This document shows, piece by piece, positions 9,098 to 18,390 of a DNA stretch of 64,000 nt. The stretch spans positions 160,145 through 224,144 of the forward strand of contig NZ_AQXE01000005.1 of assembly GCF_000375485.1 (NCBI RefSeq), in the 5' to 3' direction. Position 1 is the first letter of the stretch; every line of letters begins with the position of its first letter. The stretch comes from Desulfovibrio oxyclinae DSM 11498 (GTDB lineage: Bacteria; Desulfobacterota; Desulfovibrionia; Desulfovibrionales; Desulfovibrionaceae). The notes beneath the pieces were generated by a model, which made no database searches, was not told the DNA's origin, and worked only from the letters and a program-made list of their open reading frames with translations. Position numbers and translations under genes: made by a program.

Positions 9098-10556
9098 CGA
9101 CCCGTGTTCCCGTTCAGCCGCCAAGGACCCCTGTGTCATCGTCATCTTTGGTGCCACCGGTGACCTGACTGCACGCAAGCTTTTCCCGGCCCTGTGCCGC
9201 CTGTTCCAGACAGAGGCGCTGCCGGAGAACTTCGCCGTGGTGGGCGCGTCACGTACCGAGCTGGATCATGACGCCTTTCGCGAGCGCATGAAACAGGCGG
9301 CGGAAAAGGCGGACGCCATGCCGCAGGCTTGGGACGCGTTGGCCTCGCGCCTGTTCTACCGTCCGTTGCGCTTCGACAGTCCGGAGGATTACCGGTCGCT
9401 TTCCGAATTTCTGGGCGAGTTGGACGAGCGGTTCGAGACCGCAGGCAACCGCATGTTCTACCTTGCCGTGCCGCCCGCGGCTTATGAAGAGATTGCGATC
9501 AACGCCGGAAAGGCCGGACTTGCCGAACAGCAAACGAGCTTTTCCCGCATCGTCATCGAAAAACCCTTCGGCCACGATCTGGCCTCGGCACAGCGCTTGA
9601 ACACCGCATTGCTCGGCAGCTTCGACGAGTCGCAGGTCTTTCGCATCGACCACTATCTCGCCAAGGAGACCGTGCAGAACATGCTCATGCTGCGGTTTGC
9701 CAACGCCATGTTCGAGCCGGTCTGGAACCGCCAGTTCGTGGAGTCCGTGCATATCACCGCCGCCGAGAGTGTGGGAGTGGAGCACCGCGCGGGCTACTAC
9801 GACAGCGCGGGCGTGCTGCGCGACATGTTTCAGAACCACATGATGCAGCTGCTCTCGCTGGTGGCCATGGAGCCGCCGTCCATCTACGAGGCAGAACGTA
9901 TCCGGGACGAAAAGACCAAGCTCTACCGCGCGCTCAAGCCGTTTCCCACCGAGGACATCGAGTCGCTGCTCACGCTGGGCCAGTATGCCTCCGGCGTGGT
10001 GGACGGTGAAAAGGTCCCGGCCTATGTGGACGAGCCGGGCGTCCCGGCGGAGTCCGATACGCCGACGTACGCGGCCATGCGCGTCTACATCGACAACTGG
10101 CGCTGGCAGGGCGTGCCGTTCGAGTTGGTCTCCGGCAAGCGGATGCGGGAGAAGCGCACCCGCATCGAGGTTCGTTTCAAGGAGGTGCCGTGCTCCATGT
10201 TCCGCAATATTCTGGGCGAGCACATCACCGCCAACCGGCTGATCATCAACATTCAGCCGGAAGAGGAGGTGCGTCTCGCGTTTCAGGCCAAGGTGCCCGG
10301 CTCTGGCATGTGCCTGCGCAACGTGAACATGCATTTCGACTACAAGGATGAGCACGCGGACAACCTCGGCGCGTACGAAAAGGTGCTTCTGGACGTGCTT
10401 TTGGGCGACCAGACGCTGTTCTGGCGTCAGGATGGCGTGGATTTGTGCTGGGGATTCTTGACGCCCGTCCTGATGGAGTGCAATTGTCCCGAGCGCAGAA
10501 ACATGCTCAAGCTGTATCGGGCTGGATCCGATGGGCCGGAACCCGCCGAATGTTAG
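9090..10556 (+). CDS. zwf: Glucose-6-phosphate 1-dehydrogenase
   Basis: This 488-residue enzyme oxidises glucose 6-phosphate to 6-phosphogluconolactone with NAD(P). The nucleotide-binding [14 protein letters not shown] lies near residue 18. The family active-site signature [13 protein letters not shown] is present near residue 185, and EKPFGHD upstream of it binds substrate. The length is normal. It overlaps gnd and is followed after 23 bases by pgl, so the three pathway steps are co-transcribed, although out of pathway order. Confidence 0.95.
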   Translation: MHDDPCSRSAAKDPCVIVIFGATGDLTARKLFPALCRLFQTEALPENFAVVGASRTELDHDAFRERMKQAAEKADAMPQAWDALASRLFYRPLRFDSPEDYRSLSEFLGELDERFETAGNRMFYLAVPPAAYEEIAINAGKAGLAEQQTSFSRIVIEKPFGHDLASAQRLNTALLGSFDESQVFRIDHYLAKETVQNMLMLRFANAMFEPVWNRQFVESVHITAAESVGVEHRAGYYDSAGVLRDMFQNHMMQLLSLVAMEPPSIYEAERIRDEKTKLYRALKPFPTEDIESLLTLGQYASGVVDGEKVPAYVDEPGVPAESDTPTYAAMRVYIDNWRWQGVPFELVSGKRMREKRTRIEVRFKEVPCSMFRNILGEHITANRLIINIQPEEEVRLAFQAKVPGSGMCLRNVNMHFDYKDEHADNLGAYEKVLLDVLLGDQTLFWRQDGVDLCWGFLTPVLMECNCPERRNMLKLYRAGSDGPEPAEC

Positions 10557-10579
10557 CTCCACCGACCATGCGAGGAACC

Positions 10580-11284
10580 ATGGAAATTCGTATTCTGGAT
10601 GATCATGAGGCGGCGAGCCGCGCAGCGGCCGATCTGTTCGTAGAAACCTCGCACCGCGCGCTGGAACGCTCCGGGCGTTTCACGGTCGCGCTGGCAGGCG
10701 GTTCGACCCCGAAGCGTGCCTACGAGCTGCTGGCGTCCGATCCGCGCTGGCGGGCCGTGCCGTGGGACCGGACCCACGTCTTCTTCGGCGACGAGCGCAT
10801 GGTGGAGCCGGACCACGAGCTGAGCAACTATCGCAGGGCCAAAGAGGTCCTGCTGGACAACGTCCCCCTTCCCAAAGCCAATATCCACCGCATGCGCGGC
10901 GAGCTGGAGCCCGAAAGCGCCGTGAACGCCTGCGAGGCTGAGCTGCACTCCGTGTTCGGCCCCGGCGTGCCCGAGTTCGACCTCGTACTGCTGGGCATGG
11001 GCGCGGACGGTCATACGGCCAGCATTTTTCCCGGCACCCGTGCCGTGGCCGAATCCTGCCTTGTGACCTCCGTGAGGCCCGCCGACGTCACGCCCGATGT
11101 GAATCGCCTGACCTTCTGCCTGCCGCTTTTGAACAATGCGGCGCGCGTAGTGTTTCTGGCCACCGGCGCGGACAAGGCGCAGGTGCTCGCCAAGATGCGC
11201 GGTACCGATACGGCCCGGCATCTCTTCCCGGCTGCCATGGTCAACGCACGCGAAACCCTGTTGCTCACCGATCAGCCCATCTAG
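10580..11284 (+). CDS. pgl: 6-phosphogluconolactonase
   Basis: This 234-residue enzyme hydrolyses 6-phosphogluconolactone. Typical DevB-type motifs are visible: VALAGGSTPKRAYELL near residue 36, HVFFGDERMVEPDHELSN near residue 64, and LLGMGADGHTASIFPG near residue 138. The start at 10580 is preceded by GAGGA; an upstream in-frame ATG at 10568 is less well placed. It is the third gene of the gnd-zwf-pgl operon. Confidence 0.93.
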   Translation: MEIRILDDHEAASRAAADLFVETSHRALERSGRFTVALAGGSTPKRAYELLASDPRWRAVPWDRTHVFFGDERMVEPDHELSNYRRAKEVLLDNVPLPKANIHRMRGELEPESAVNACEAELHSVFGPGVPEFDLVLLGMGADGHTASIFPGTRAVAESCLVTSVRPADVTPDVNRLTFCLPLLNNAARVVFLATGADKAQVLAKMRGTDTARHLFPAAMVNARETLLLTDQPI

Positions 11285-11323
11285 CCCGCTTGCCTGAGTC
11301 CGCTCGTGGCGTTAGGGTGCGAA

Positions 11324-11932
11324 ATGGACGAATACGCGCGTTTTGCCGGAATCTATGACTGGGTGGTGGGCAGGCCGCTGGGCTCGGTCTTCCGAAAACT
11401 CATCCTGACTTTGCCGCAGGGGGGCGGACTGCTCGACGTGTGCTGCGGCACCGGCATGTTTGCCGCCATGGCGCGGGAGCGGGGGTTTTCCGTGTGCGGT
11501 CTGGACCGTTCCGCGCCGATGCTGGCGGTGGCCCGGCGCAAACGCCCCGGATTGCCGTTGGTGCGCGCCGACGCCTCTGCCATGCCCTTTGGCGGCGAAC
11601 AGTTCCACCTAGCAACCGTGACCTTCGCCCTGCACGAAAAACCGCAGTTCGTGCGGGAGGCTATTCTTGCGGAAATCCTGCGGGTGCTGCGGCCCGGCGG
11701 GACGATCCTTCTGGCGGACTATTGCCATCCACACGGCGCGTCGCGACCCGCCGCCGCTGCTGCGGGGCTGGTGGAACGTCTGGCCGGAGCCGAGCATCAC
11801 CGGAACTATGCCGACTGGATGCGTCGCGGGGCCGCGGAAGGATTCCTTGATGATTCCGGCCTGAACTGGGAGCGTCTGGCCTACGGGCTTTCCGGGGTGG
11901 CGGGGATATACAGGGTGCGCCAGCCGGATTAG
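11324..11932 (+). CDS. Class I SAM-dependent methyltransferase
   Basis: This 202-residue protein is of the UbiE/type 11 methyltransferase fold. LLDVCCGTGMFAAMA is the SAM-binding loop (about residues 32-46), GLDRSAPML the acidic loop after strand 2, and LRPGGTILLADY the post-motif III segment. The acceptor is unknown. It follows pgl by 39 bases. Its last four bases overlap the convergent glycosyltransferase gene. It is not a second UbiE, since the quinone methylase is encoded at 18639. Confidence 0.8.
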   Translation: MDEYARFAGIYDWVVGRPLGSVFRKLILTLPQGGGLLDVCCGTGMFAAMARERGFSVCGLDRSAPMLAVARRKRPGLPLVRADASAMPFGGEQFHLATVTFALHEKPQFVREAILAEILRVLRPGGTILLADYCHPHGASRPAAAAAGLVERLAGAEHHRNYADWMRRGAAEGFLDDSGLNWERLAYGLSGVAGIYRVRQPD

Positions 11933-12996
11933 CCGCGAACCACCGACTCCAGCCATTGCCGCAACAAAGCTGTCTGTGCGTGGATGTCCAGATGCTCTCT
12001 GGCGTGCGCGAGGGCAGTGCGTCTTTTTTCAAGCAGCTCTTCGGGTGAAAGGGAGAGCAGCCGGCGCAACACGTCGAGTATCTGTTCGTGACCGTTGCGC
12101 TCTTCCACGAGGCAGTCCGAGAGTTCGGGCGGAAAGAATTCGTGCACCCCGCCCGTGCGACGGGCCACCGGGGCCAGCCCGTGCGCCATGCCTTCCGCCA
12201 GTGCCTGACCGAACGGCTCGGCGTGGGAGGGCAGCACGTAGATGTCCGCCTTGTCCAGATAGTCCTGAACGTTCTTGACGAATCCCGTCCATTGTACCTG
12301 TTCTTCCAGCCCTAGCTCCGTGCACAGCGACTTGAGTTTTTTCTCGATCTTGCCGGTGCCGCAGATGATCTGCCGGAAGGCTATCCCTTCGCGCTTGAGT
12401 TCCGCCAGAGCGTGAAGCAGATCGTGGTGTCCCTTGTCGGGGTTGAGCTGGCTGGTGGTGATCAGGGTCGGCACGTCGTGGGAGTGCAATTCTTCCGTTT
12501 GCTCGGGCAGGACCACGCCGGGGTGGATGGCCGTGAAAGTGTGCTTGGCATACAGGGGCACCCGGCGCGTCAGGCAGGTTTTGACGTGCTCGCTGCACGC
12601 CAGCAGGGACGGTGCGAGCAGTCGCTGCGTCAGGCGCGTCTTGCGGGTGTTCTCCACGTCTGCCGGAGAGCCGACGCGGTGCACCACCGGCACGCCGAGC
12701 AGCTTCGCCACGGCCCCGGCCGAGCGCAGGTCCTTGGAAATGTTGCAGATAACCACGTCAGGGCGTTCCTGGCGGAAGTCGCGCCAGAACTGGGAGAGGG
12801 TCTGCGGGTGAAAGTCTGCCCCGAACTCCACCGCGCGCGCATCAAGGCCCTGATCCCGCGCCTTGTCGATGAACGGGCCGGGCCGGCCGTAAATGCGGAC
12901 CGTGTCGCCCATGGCGGCCAGCGCCTTGCCGGAGTTGATGCACCACGACTTCACGCCGCCCCATTTGCGGGTGGAATTGACGAAGACGATGTTCAT
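11929..12996 (-). CDS. Glycosyltransferase, GT4 family
   Basis: This 355-residue protein has the GT-B fold of retaining glycosyltransferases that use nucleotide sugars. The N-terminal domain begins with NIVFVNSTRKWGGVKSW, the usual acceptor-binding start. The C-terminal domain has HAEPFGQALAEGMAHG, the E-x7-E motif that binds the donor sugar. The likely role is in lipopolysaccharide or other surface glycan assembly; donor and acceptor are not determinable. It has no signal peptide, so it acts on the cytoplasmic face. The TerC gene lies upstream on the same strand. Confidence 0.88.
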   Translation of the reverse strand: MNIVFVNSTRKWGGVKSWCINSGKALAAMGDTVRIYGRPGPFIDKARDQGLDARAVEFGADFHPQTLSQFWRDFRQERPDVVICNISKDLRSAGAVAKLLGVPVVHRVGSPADVENTRKTRLTQRLLAPSLLACSEHVKTCLTRRVPLYAKHTFTAIHPGVVLPEQTEELHSHDVPTLITTSQLNPDKGHHDLLHALAELKREGIAFRQIICGTGKIEKKLKSLCTELGLEEQVQWTGFVKNVQDYLDKADIYVLPSHAEPFGQALAEGMAHGLAPVARRTGGVHEFFPPELSDCLVEERNGHEQILDVLRRLLSLSPEELLEKRRTALAHAREHLDIHAQTALLRQWLESVVRG

Positions 12997-13061
12997 GCGC
13001 GGGCTCCGGGTTGCGGTTCGGGAATGAAGGCAGGGGAGAATGCCTCAGCCTGTCGCGGAAA

Positions 13062-13790
13062 TCAATCCGAACGTCCCTGCCGTGCCTTATGCATGCGCAG
13101 GTTGAGCATCTCGACGCCCAGCGAGAAGGCCATGGCGAAGTATATGTAACCCCGGTCGATGTGCTTGCCGAGCCCCTCGGCCACGAGAAAAACGCCCACG
13201 AGCACGAGGAAGGCGAAGGCCAGCATCTGAATGGTGGGATGCCGGGAGACGAACGCACTCACGGCTTCCGCGAAGATGAACATCACGCCCACCGCGATGA
13301 CGATGGCGGTGACCATGACCCAGAGCTGGTCCACCATACCCACTGCCGTGATGACCGAATCCAGCGAAAACACCAGATCGAGGATCACGATCTGTGCGAT
13401 GGCCGAAGCGTAGGAACGGGCGGCGGAAACGTGCGCCGCGCCCGGTTCCTCCATCTTGTCGTGGATTTCGTGCACGGCCTTGGCCATGAGAAACAGCCCG
13501 CCGAGCAACAGCACTATGTCCCGTCCGGAAACGGCGTGCGAGAATACCTTGAAGAGCGGGGCGGTTAGTCCCATGATGGCGCTGATGGTCAGAAGCAGCA
13601 GGATGCGCATGACCATGGCAAGCCCGATGCCCAGCCTGCGGGCGGCGGCACGCTTTGCTTCCGGCAGCTTGTTGGTGACCACGGTGACGAACACGATGTT
13701 GTCGATGCCGAGGACGATTTCCAGTCCCGTCAGGGTCAGCAGGGCGACGATGGCCTCGAATGTGAAAATTCCTTCCATGTCCCGCTTCAT
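13062..13790 (-). CDS. TerC-family integral membrane protein
   Basis: This 242-residue membrane protein has about seven hydrophobic helices and the family's acidic membrane motifs: LTGLEIVLGIDNIVFV in the first segment and ILDLVFSLDSVITAVGMV in the middle. Members such as Alx and YceF-like proteins are implicated in manganese export or co-translational metal loading of exported proteins; tellurite resistance is only the historical name. A shorter start at 13778 is possible. It is probably co-transcribed with the glycosyltransferase 65 bases downstream. No ter operon genes accompany it. Confidence 0.9.
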   Translation of the reverse strand: MKRDMEGIFTFEAIVALLTLTGLEIVLGIDNIVFVTVVTNKLPEAKRAAARRLGIGLAMVMRILLLLTISAIMGLTAPLFKVFSHAVSGRDIVLLLGGLFLMAKAVHEIHDKMEEPGAAHVSAARSYASAIAQIVILDLVFSLDSVITAVGMVDQLWVMVTAIVIAVGVMFIFAEAVSAFVSRHPTIQMLAFAFLVLVGVFLVAEGLGKHIDRGYIYFAMAFSLGVEMLNLRMHKARQGRSD

Positions 13791-13885
13791 GCATCACCTG
13801 CACGGGTAAATCAATATGAAGTGATACCTTTTCCGCTGTCGCGAAGGGCATGGCGAACCACTGGCAAATCGGCTATACCTCGCGC

Positions 13886-14908
13886 ATGAAACTGGCAGTG
13901 TACGCAGTGACGCGGCAGGGGCTCGCCCCGGCGCAAAGAATATGCGATGCCCTCGGCGCGGATGTCTACGCACCGAGGCGGTTCGAGGAGCAGAGGACTA
14001 TCCCCTTCGATTCGTTGCGCGAGTGCGTCCGCGAGACCTTCATCCGTTACGAGGGGCACATCTTCGTGGCGGCCACGGGCATCGCCGTGCGGGTCATCGC
14101 CGAGCACATCGTCGCCAAGGATACGGATCCGGCGGTGATCTGTCTCGACCATCACGCCCGGCACGTCATCAGCCTGCTTTCGGGACACCTCGGGGGCGGC
14201 AACGCCCTGACCCTGCGCATAGCCGAGGCCGTGAACGGGCACCCCGTCATTACCACGGCCACCGATATGGAGGGTCTGCCTTCCGCGGACATGATGGCTG
14301 CGCGCTCCGGGCTGATCATCGGAAATCTGGATGCGGTTCGGCACGTCAACGCCGCATGGCTCGAAGGCCGCACCGTGCAGATATTCGACCCGGAGGAACG
14401 GCTGCTGGGCATCGACGGCGCACGAATGCGAGAGGTTCGGCGCGGGCAATGGTCCGACGGCGACCCCGGCATATGGGTTTCGTGGCGTGACGATTGCCGC
14501 GACCCGGATGCCCTGAGGCTGCACCCCAGAGTGCTGGCGCTGGGCATAGGCTGTCGGCGCGGCGCAACAGCCGGGGAGATTCTCGGGCTTGTGCGCGATA
14601 CGCTGACTGCGGAACGCATCAGGCCCGAGAGCGTGGGCGCACTGGCCTCGGTGGAGGCCAAGCGGCACGAGGCGGGCCTGTTGGAAGCTGCCCGTGAACT
14701 CGGGCTGGAGGTGCGGTTTCATCCCGAGGCGGAGTTGGCGCGGGTGGACGTGCCCACGCCGTCGGAGTTTGTTCTGGATACGCTGGGAACTCCCTCGGTG
14801 TGCGAAGCTGCGGCGGTGCTCGCCGCAAACGGCGGCAGCATCGTGGTGCCCAAGAGAAAATCGAAAAAGGCCACGCTCGCCGTGGCGCGGAGCAATACAT
14901 GCTTGTAG
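13886..14908 (+). CDS. cbiG: Cobalt-precorrin-5A hydrolase CbiG
   Basis: This 340-residue enzyme opens the delta-lactone ring of cobalt-precorrin-5A and releases acetaldehyde in the anaerobic cobalamin pathway. The N-terminal half carries HLGGGNALTLRIA and PVITTATDM, typical of CbiG. The C-terminal half begins around LALGIGCRRGATAGEIL and ends with NGGSIVVPKRKS. The start at 13886 matches the family's beginning (MKLAVYAVT). The last ten bases overlap cbiH, which catalyses the preceding ring contraction. Confidence 0.92.
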   Translation: MKLAVYAVTRQGLAPAQRICDALGADVYAPRRFEEQRTIPFDSLRECVRETFIRYEGHIFVAATGIAVRVIAEHIVAKDTDPAVICLDHHARHVISLLSGHLGGGNALTLRIAEAVNGHPVITTATDMEGLPSADMMAARSGLIIGNLDAVRHVNAAWLEGRTVQIFDPEERLLGIDGARMREVRRGQWSDGDPGIWVSWRDDCRDPDALRLHPRVLALGIGCRRGATAGEILGLVRDTLTAERIRPESVGALASVEAKRHEAGLLEAARELGLEVRFHPEAELARVDVPTPSEFVLDTLGTPSVCEAAAVLAANGGSIVVPKRKSKKATLAVARSNTCL

Positions 14909-15645
14909 TTGTCAGCCTCGGGCCGGGGGATGAATCCCTCATGGCCCCTGCGGCCCGGCAGGCGCTGGAGGGCGCGGATGCCGTGGTCGGCTATCGCGGA
15001 TACATCGAACTGGTGTCCGGAGACCTGCTGGAAGGGAAGGAAGTGGTCGCCACCGGGATGCGCGGCGAAGTGGAGCGAGTCACCAGTGCCGTGGAGCTGG
15101 CGGCATCGGGAAGGAATGTGGCGCTGGTGTGCTCCGGCGACGCGGGCATCTACGCCATGGCTGGGCTTGCGCTGGAGATTCTGGAGAGCCGGGGGCTGCT
15201 GGCCTCGGTTCCGTTCCGGGTCATCCCGGGGATCGCGGCATTCAACGCCGCCGCCGCGCTGCTGGGCGCGCCGCTGATGCACGACTTCGCTTCGGTCAGC
15301 CTGTCCGATCTGCTGACCCCGTGGGAGGCCATCGAACGCCGCATCGAGGCCGCCGCGAGCGCCGACTTTGTCTTGGCCCTTTATAATCCTCGTTCCAGAA
15401 AACGGCGGGAGCAGCTGCCCCGGGCACTGGAGATCGTCGCCAGACACCGCTTGGGGAGCACGCCGGTGGGCATTGTGAGCCGTGCGGCCCGCCCCGGCGA
15501 GAAGGTCACGGTGACCGAACTCGCGGCTGTCGATCCGGAAGCCGTGGACATGCAGACGGTCGTACTCATTGGCAATAGCGCCACCCGTCGCACCGGGGAG
15601 TACATGCTTACCCCGCGCGGGTATCACGACAAGTACGAATACTAG
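14899..15645 (+). CDS. cbiH: Precorrin-3B C17-methyltransferase (CbiH/CobJ)
   Basis: This 248-residue tetrapyrrole methylase methylates C17 during corrin ring contraction. VVVSLGPGDESLMAPAA at the N terminus, VCSGDAGIYAMAG for SAM binding, and FVLALYNPRSRKRR are characteristic. The ATG at 14899 lies inside the end of cbiG, so the two are translationally coupled. Together with cbiET at 2673, three cobalamin loci are in the window, while the rest of the pathway must be elsewhere. Confidence 0.93.
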   Translation: MLVVVSLGPGDESLMAPAARQALEGADAVVGYRGYIELVSGDLLEGKEVVATGMRGEVERVTSAVELAASGRNVALVCSGDAGIYAMAGLALEILESRGLLASVPFRVIPGIAAFNAAAALLGAPLMHDFASVSLSDLLTPWEAIERRIEAAASADFVLALYNPRSRKRREQLPRALEIVARHRLGSTPVGIVSRAARPGEKVTVTELAAVDPEAVDMQTVVLIGNSATRRTGEYMLTPRGYHDKYEY

Positions 15646-15731
15646 CCGAGATGGTGAATTTCATCACAATCCACTTGCGGAAACACTACGATTTCTAGTA
15701 AAAAGGCGGCCTCTATTCAGGCCGTGTCGGC

Positions 15732-15760
15732 TTGACACTGCGGGACAGGTCATTTATTCC
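15732..15760 (+). promoter_or_regulatory. Possible sigma-70 promoter of the cytochrome c3 gene
   Basis: A perfect TTGACA (15732-15737) is followed after 15-17 bases by a T-rich TTTATTCC segment that could serve as a weak -10. It lies about 55 bases before the start of the cytochrome. The -35 match is good, the -10 is poor, so the call is tentative. Confidence 0.35.
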
Positions 15761-15814
15761 GCAATAGTAGAGAGTGTGACGTATTACCTTTTCGCAACAG
15801 GAGGAACGAGGAGA

Positions 15815-16195
15815 ATGAAAAAAACTTTCATGATCAGTCTCGTTGTAGCCGCTCTGGTGTGTGCTTTCGCACTGCCCAACCTGAGCGCCGCTAACGAGGC
15901 TCCCGCTGACATCGAGCTGAAAGCGCCTTTCAAAATGAGGAAGGCACCCGTGCAGTTCCCGCACGCCGCTCACGAAAAACTGGTCCCCGAATGTACGACC
16001 TGCCACCACGAGTGGGACGGCAAGTCCGAAGTGATGTCCTGCGCCGCTGAGGGCTGCCACAACAAGCAGCGCGCCAAGCGCGGCGAAACCCTCTCCTTCA
16101 AGAAGGCATACCATGATCTCTGCATCAAGTGCCATCGCCAGGAGCGCAAGGGTCCCAAGGGCTGCAACGACTGCCACCCGCGCGAGAAGAAGTAG
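15815..16195 (+). CDS. Periplasmic tetrahaem cytochrome c3
   Basis: This 126-residue exported class III cytochrome has a signal peptide in about the first 25 residues (cleavage near LSAANE). Four c-type haem sites are visible: CTTCH, CAAEGCH (CX4CH), CIKCH and CNDCH. Additional histidines in FPHAAH and YHDLC are likely axial ligands. Cytochrome c3 is the main periplasmic electron carrier in Desulfovibrio, accepting electrons from hydrogenases and formate dehydrogenases. The fourth site is CX2CH, whereas the D. vulgaris type I protein has CX4CH there. Translation starts at ATG 15815 behind a doubled GAGGA. It is monocistronic, with a strong terminator behind it. Confidence 0.92.
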   Translation: MKKTFMISLVVAALVCAFALPNLSAANEAPADIELKAPFKMRKAPVQFPHAAHEKLVPECTTCHHEWDGKSEVMSCAAEGCHNKQRAKRGETLSFKKAYHDLCIKCHRQERKGPKGCNDCHPREKK

Positions 16196-16214
16196 CGGCC
16201 AACTCGGCTGACAA

Positions 16215-16246
16215 GGGGGGTCGCTGAGGCGGCCCCCCATTTTTTC
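16215..16246 (+). terminator. Terminator of the cytochrome c3 gene
   Basis: A GC-rich stem (GGGGGGTCG at 16215-16223, CGGCCCCCC at 16230-16238) is followed by a run of T at 16240-16245. It is a classical intrinsic terminator. Confidence 0.88.
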
Positions 16247-16271
16247 CATATTTTGCCCGGAGGTTTCGAGC

Positions 16272-18245
16272 ATGACTCCCGCTCCCCCTTCTGACGACAT
16301 TCTCGAACTGACCGATATCGTGGAAGGCGAAGGAAGCCAGTCTGACGATTCGGCAGACAGCGGCTCCACGGATGCCGATTTCGAGCAGGAGCTGGAAGAC
16401 CTGTTCGCCGAGGAGCTGGGAGAAACCCCTCCCACCGGCGATCCGGAACCGATCATGCTCGACGACCTCGTTGAGGAAGGGGCCGAAGCCCCTGAGGCCG
16501 CCGCCCGGCCCGAAGAGGAAACCCCAGCCCCAGAGCAGGCTGCTTCCGAAGATGACGACCTTATCGTCCTTGAGGATGTGGCTGATGATGAAGACGTCAT
16601 GGAACTCGGGGCCGACCTTGAAGTGGCTGATGAAGCGGCCCCCAAAGAGGGCGACGAAGAGGGCGACGAAGAGCCCTTGGATCTCGGAGCTGATCTCGTG
16701 GTGGACGATGAATCCGAGTCTCCAACCGAGGATGAAGAGCCCATGGAGCTTGGTGCCGACCTGCTGGCGGAATCTGAAACGGATGCCGAAGCAGACGTCG
16801 CCGAAGATGATGAGGAGCCCCTCGACCTGTCCGGCATGGCTGTAGAGGAAGAGGCACCTGCCGAGGAGGCCGCGTCCGAAGCGCCCGACTCCGATGATCT
16901 GGGGCTCGACGGCTTGGACGACATTCTCGGCGACAGCTCCGGGGACGACTCCGATGATGATCTCGACGCCATGCTTTCACAGGTAGACGATCTTGTCGAA
17001 CCTGCTTCCGAATCTGATCAGGAACAGGGAGAAGGTGACGAGCTGGATGCCCTTGAACTCGATGATCTGGTGGAGGAAGGCGGCGAGGCAGCCGCAGAAT
17101 CTCCGGAACCGAGTGAGTCCGAAGAAGATATTTCCATCCCCGAGCCTGAGCCCGAAGCTCCCGAAGCACCCACGCAGGAACCTGCGGCCGAAGTCGAACC
17201 TTCTGCCGAAGATGTCGTTGCACAGGAAGAGGAAGCCGACTCGGACGTGGAGGATGAACTCCAAAGGGCCATGGATCAGGTGACCGAAGAGGCTGTGGAG
17301 GACGTGTCCGAATCCATGTCGGATGAGGCAGAGACCTCCGAGGCCCCGGTGTTCGAGCCTGCGGAAATCGATCCTTCCATCCTTGATGATGACGAGGATG
17401 ACGAGGCCGATGACCTGCTTGCCGCAGCCATGGCCGATGAGGACGACGCTTCGGACGAGCGCGAAAGCGAAGAGGGCACCGAGGATTCTGATGAAAGCGT
17501 CCCGGCCGAGGACCTGTTGGAGGCCAGCAGCGAGATTGGCCTCGACCGCGAGGTGGAGGACGATTCTCCCGCCATCGAGGGCGTGTCCGAGGAAGAGCTG
17601 GCATCGCTTGCAGGATCTTCCCGCACGGACGAGGAGGGTGAAGACGCCGAAGACGTGGAAGACGTTGATGAGCCGATGGTGGACGAGGATGTCGATTCCC
17701 TACTGGCGAACGTTGACGTGTCCGACCTTGAGGTGCCGGATGCCGAGGACGATCTCGGTTTTGGTCTTTCCGAAGATGAGCTCGACACCGACGAAGCGGT
17801 GAGCGAGGCGCTCATGCTGCGCATCGACGCGCTGGAGGCCCGGCTTGCCGAGATGGAATCGGCTGGCGGTGACTCTCTGGAAAAGCGCATGGGCCGCATG
17901 GAAGACATGCTGATGAAGGCCGGTGCCGACCACGAGCTGGAGCTGGCTGCGCGTGTGGATGTGTTGGAGAACCGCGTGGAGGGGCTCAAGGGCTTCCTGC
18001 GCGAGGAAGTGGCCCGGGCCGTGCGCGAGGATGTGCGGAACGTGGCTGCCGAGGCGGTGCGCGAAGCGCTGGAGCAGAGCGGGCCGCAGGAATCTTCAGG
18101 CGCAGGCGGCGACGAGCTGGTGGACATGGTCCGCGAGGAAGTCGGCCGAGCGGTGCGCGAGGAAGTGGGACGTTCCGTTCCGGAAGAGGCGGCGCGAATC
18201 ATCCGGGAGGAGATCGCCGCGCTCATGGACGAGATGGGCGAATAG
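16272..18245 (+). CDS. Very acidic low-complexity protein, candidate PopZ-like scaffold
   Basis: This 657-residue cytoplasmic protein has no signal peptide or membrane segment. Residues about 1-510 are dominated by Asp, Glu, Ala, Ser and Pro, with imperfect internal repeats such as EPLDLGADL / EPMELGADL (about 115-190) and LDDLVEEG (about 64 and 260). A short N-terminal motif DDILELTDIVE (8-18) precedes this tract. Residues about 520-657 are helical and heptad-like, ending in repeated REEVGRAVREE units and AARIIREEIAAL. A short N-terminal helix, acidic spacer and C-terminal helical oligomerisation region is the architecture of PopZ, the alphaproteobacterial polar organiser, but homology is not proven. 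A strong SD lies at 16259. The GC-rich codons match the neighbours. Confidence 0.75.
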   Translation: MTPAPPSDDILELTDIVEGEGSQSDDSADSGSTDADFEQELEDLFAEELGETPPTGDPEPIMLDDLVEEGAEAPEAAARPEEETPAPEQAASEDDDLIVLEDVADDEDVMELGADLEVADEAAPKEGDEEGDEEPLDLGADLVVDDESESPTEDEEPMELGADLLAESETDAEADVAEDDEEPLDLSGMAVEEEAPAEEAASEAPDSDDLGLDGLDDILGDSSGDDSDDDLDAMLSQVDDLVEPASESDQEQGEGDELDALELDDLVEEGGEAAAESPEPSESEEDISIPEPEPEAPEAPTQEPAAEVEPSAEDVVAQEEEADSDVEDELQRAMDQVTEEAVEDVSESMSDEAETSEAPVFEPAEIDPSILDDDEDDEADDLLAAAMADEDDASDERESEEGTEDSDESVPAEDLLEASSEIGLDREVEDDSPAIEGVSEEELASLAGSSRTDEEGEDAEDVEDVDEPMVDEDVDSLLANVDVSDLEVPDAEDDLGFGLSEDELDTDEAVSEALMLRIDALEARLAEMESAGGDSLEKRMGRMEDMLMKAGADHELELAARVDVLENRVEGLKGFLREEVARAVREDVRNVAAEAVREALEQSGPQESSGAGGDELVDMVREEVGRAVREEVGRSVPEEAARIIREEIAALMDEMGE

Positions 18246-18269
18246 CCTCAGTCCACAGAGAGATTTGCC

Positions 18270-18301
18270 GCAGGCCCGCCCATGGCGGGCCTGCTTTTGT
18301 T
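18270..18301 (+). terminator. Terminator of the acidic-protein gene
   Basis: Perfect 11-base arms GCAGGCCCGCC (18270-18280) and GGCGGGCCTGC (18284-18294) are followed by TTTTGTTT. Confidence 0.88.
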
Positions 18302-18390
18302 TGCAGGGCCACTTCCGACTCGACGAGTCGGCCCGGCACGTGCTAAAGACCCCCAAAAAACGGAAGGTGCCGCCAGGTTTCTTCCGCTTC

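Noticed and set aside
16620..16850. Direct repeats considered as a CRISPR-like or tandem repeat array
   Set aside because: The repeats are in-frame, degenerate and encode EP-LELGADL peptide units; there are no spacers of constant length.
16597..17604. An arginine/proline-rich minus-strand frame inside the acidic protein gene
   Set aside because: It is the expected opposite-strand reading of GAG/GAC-rich acidic repeats, not an independent gene.
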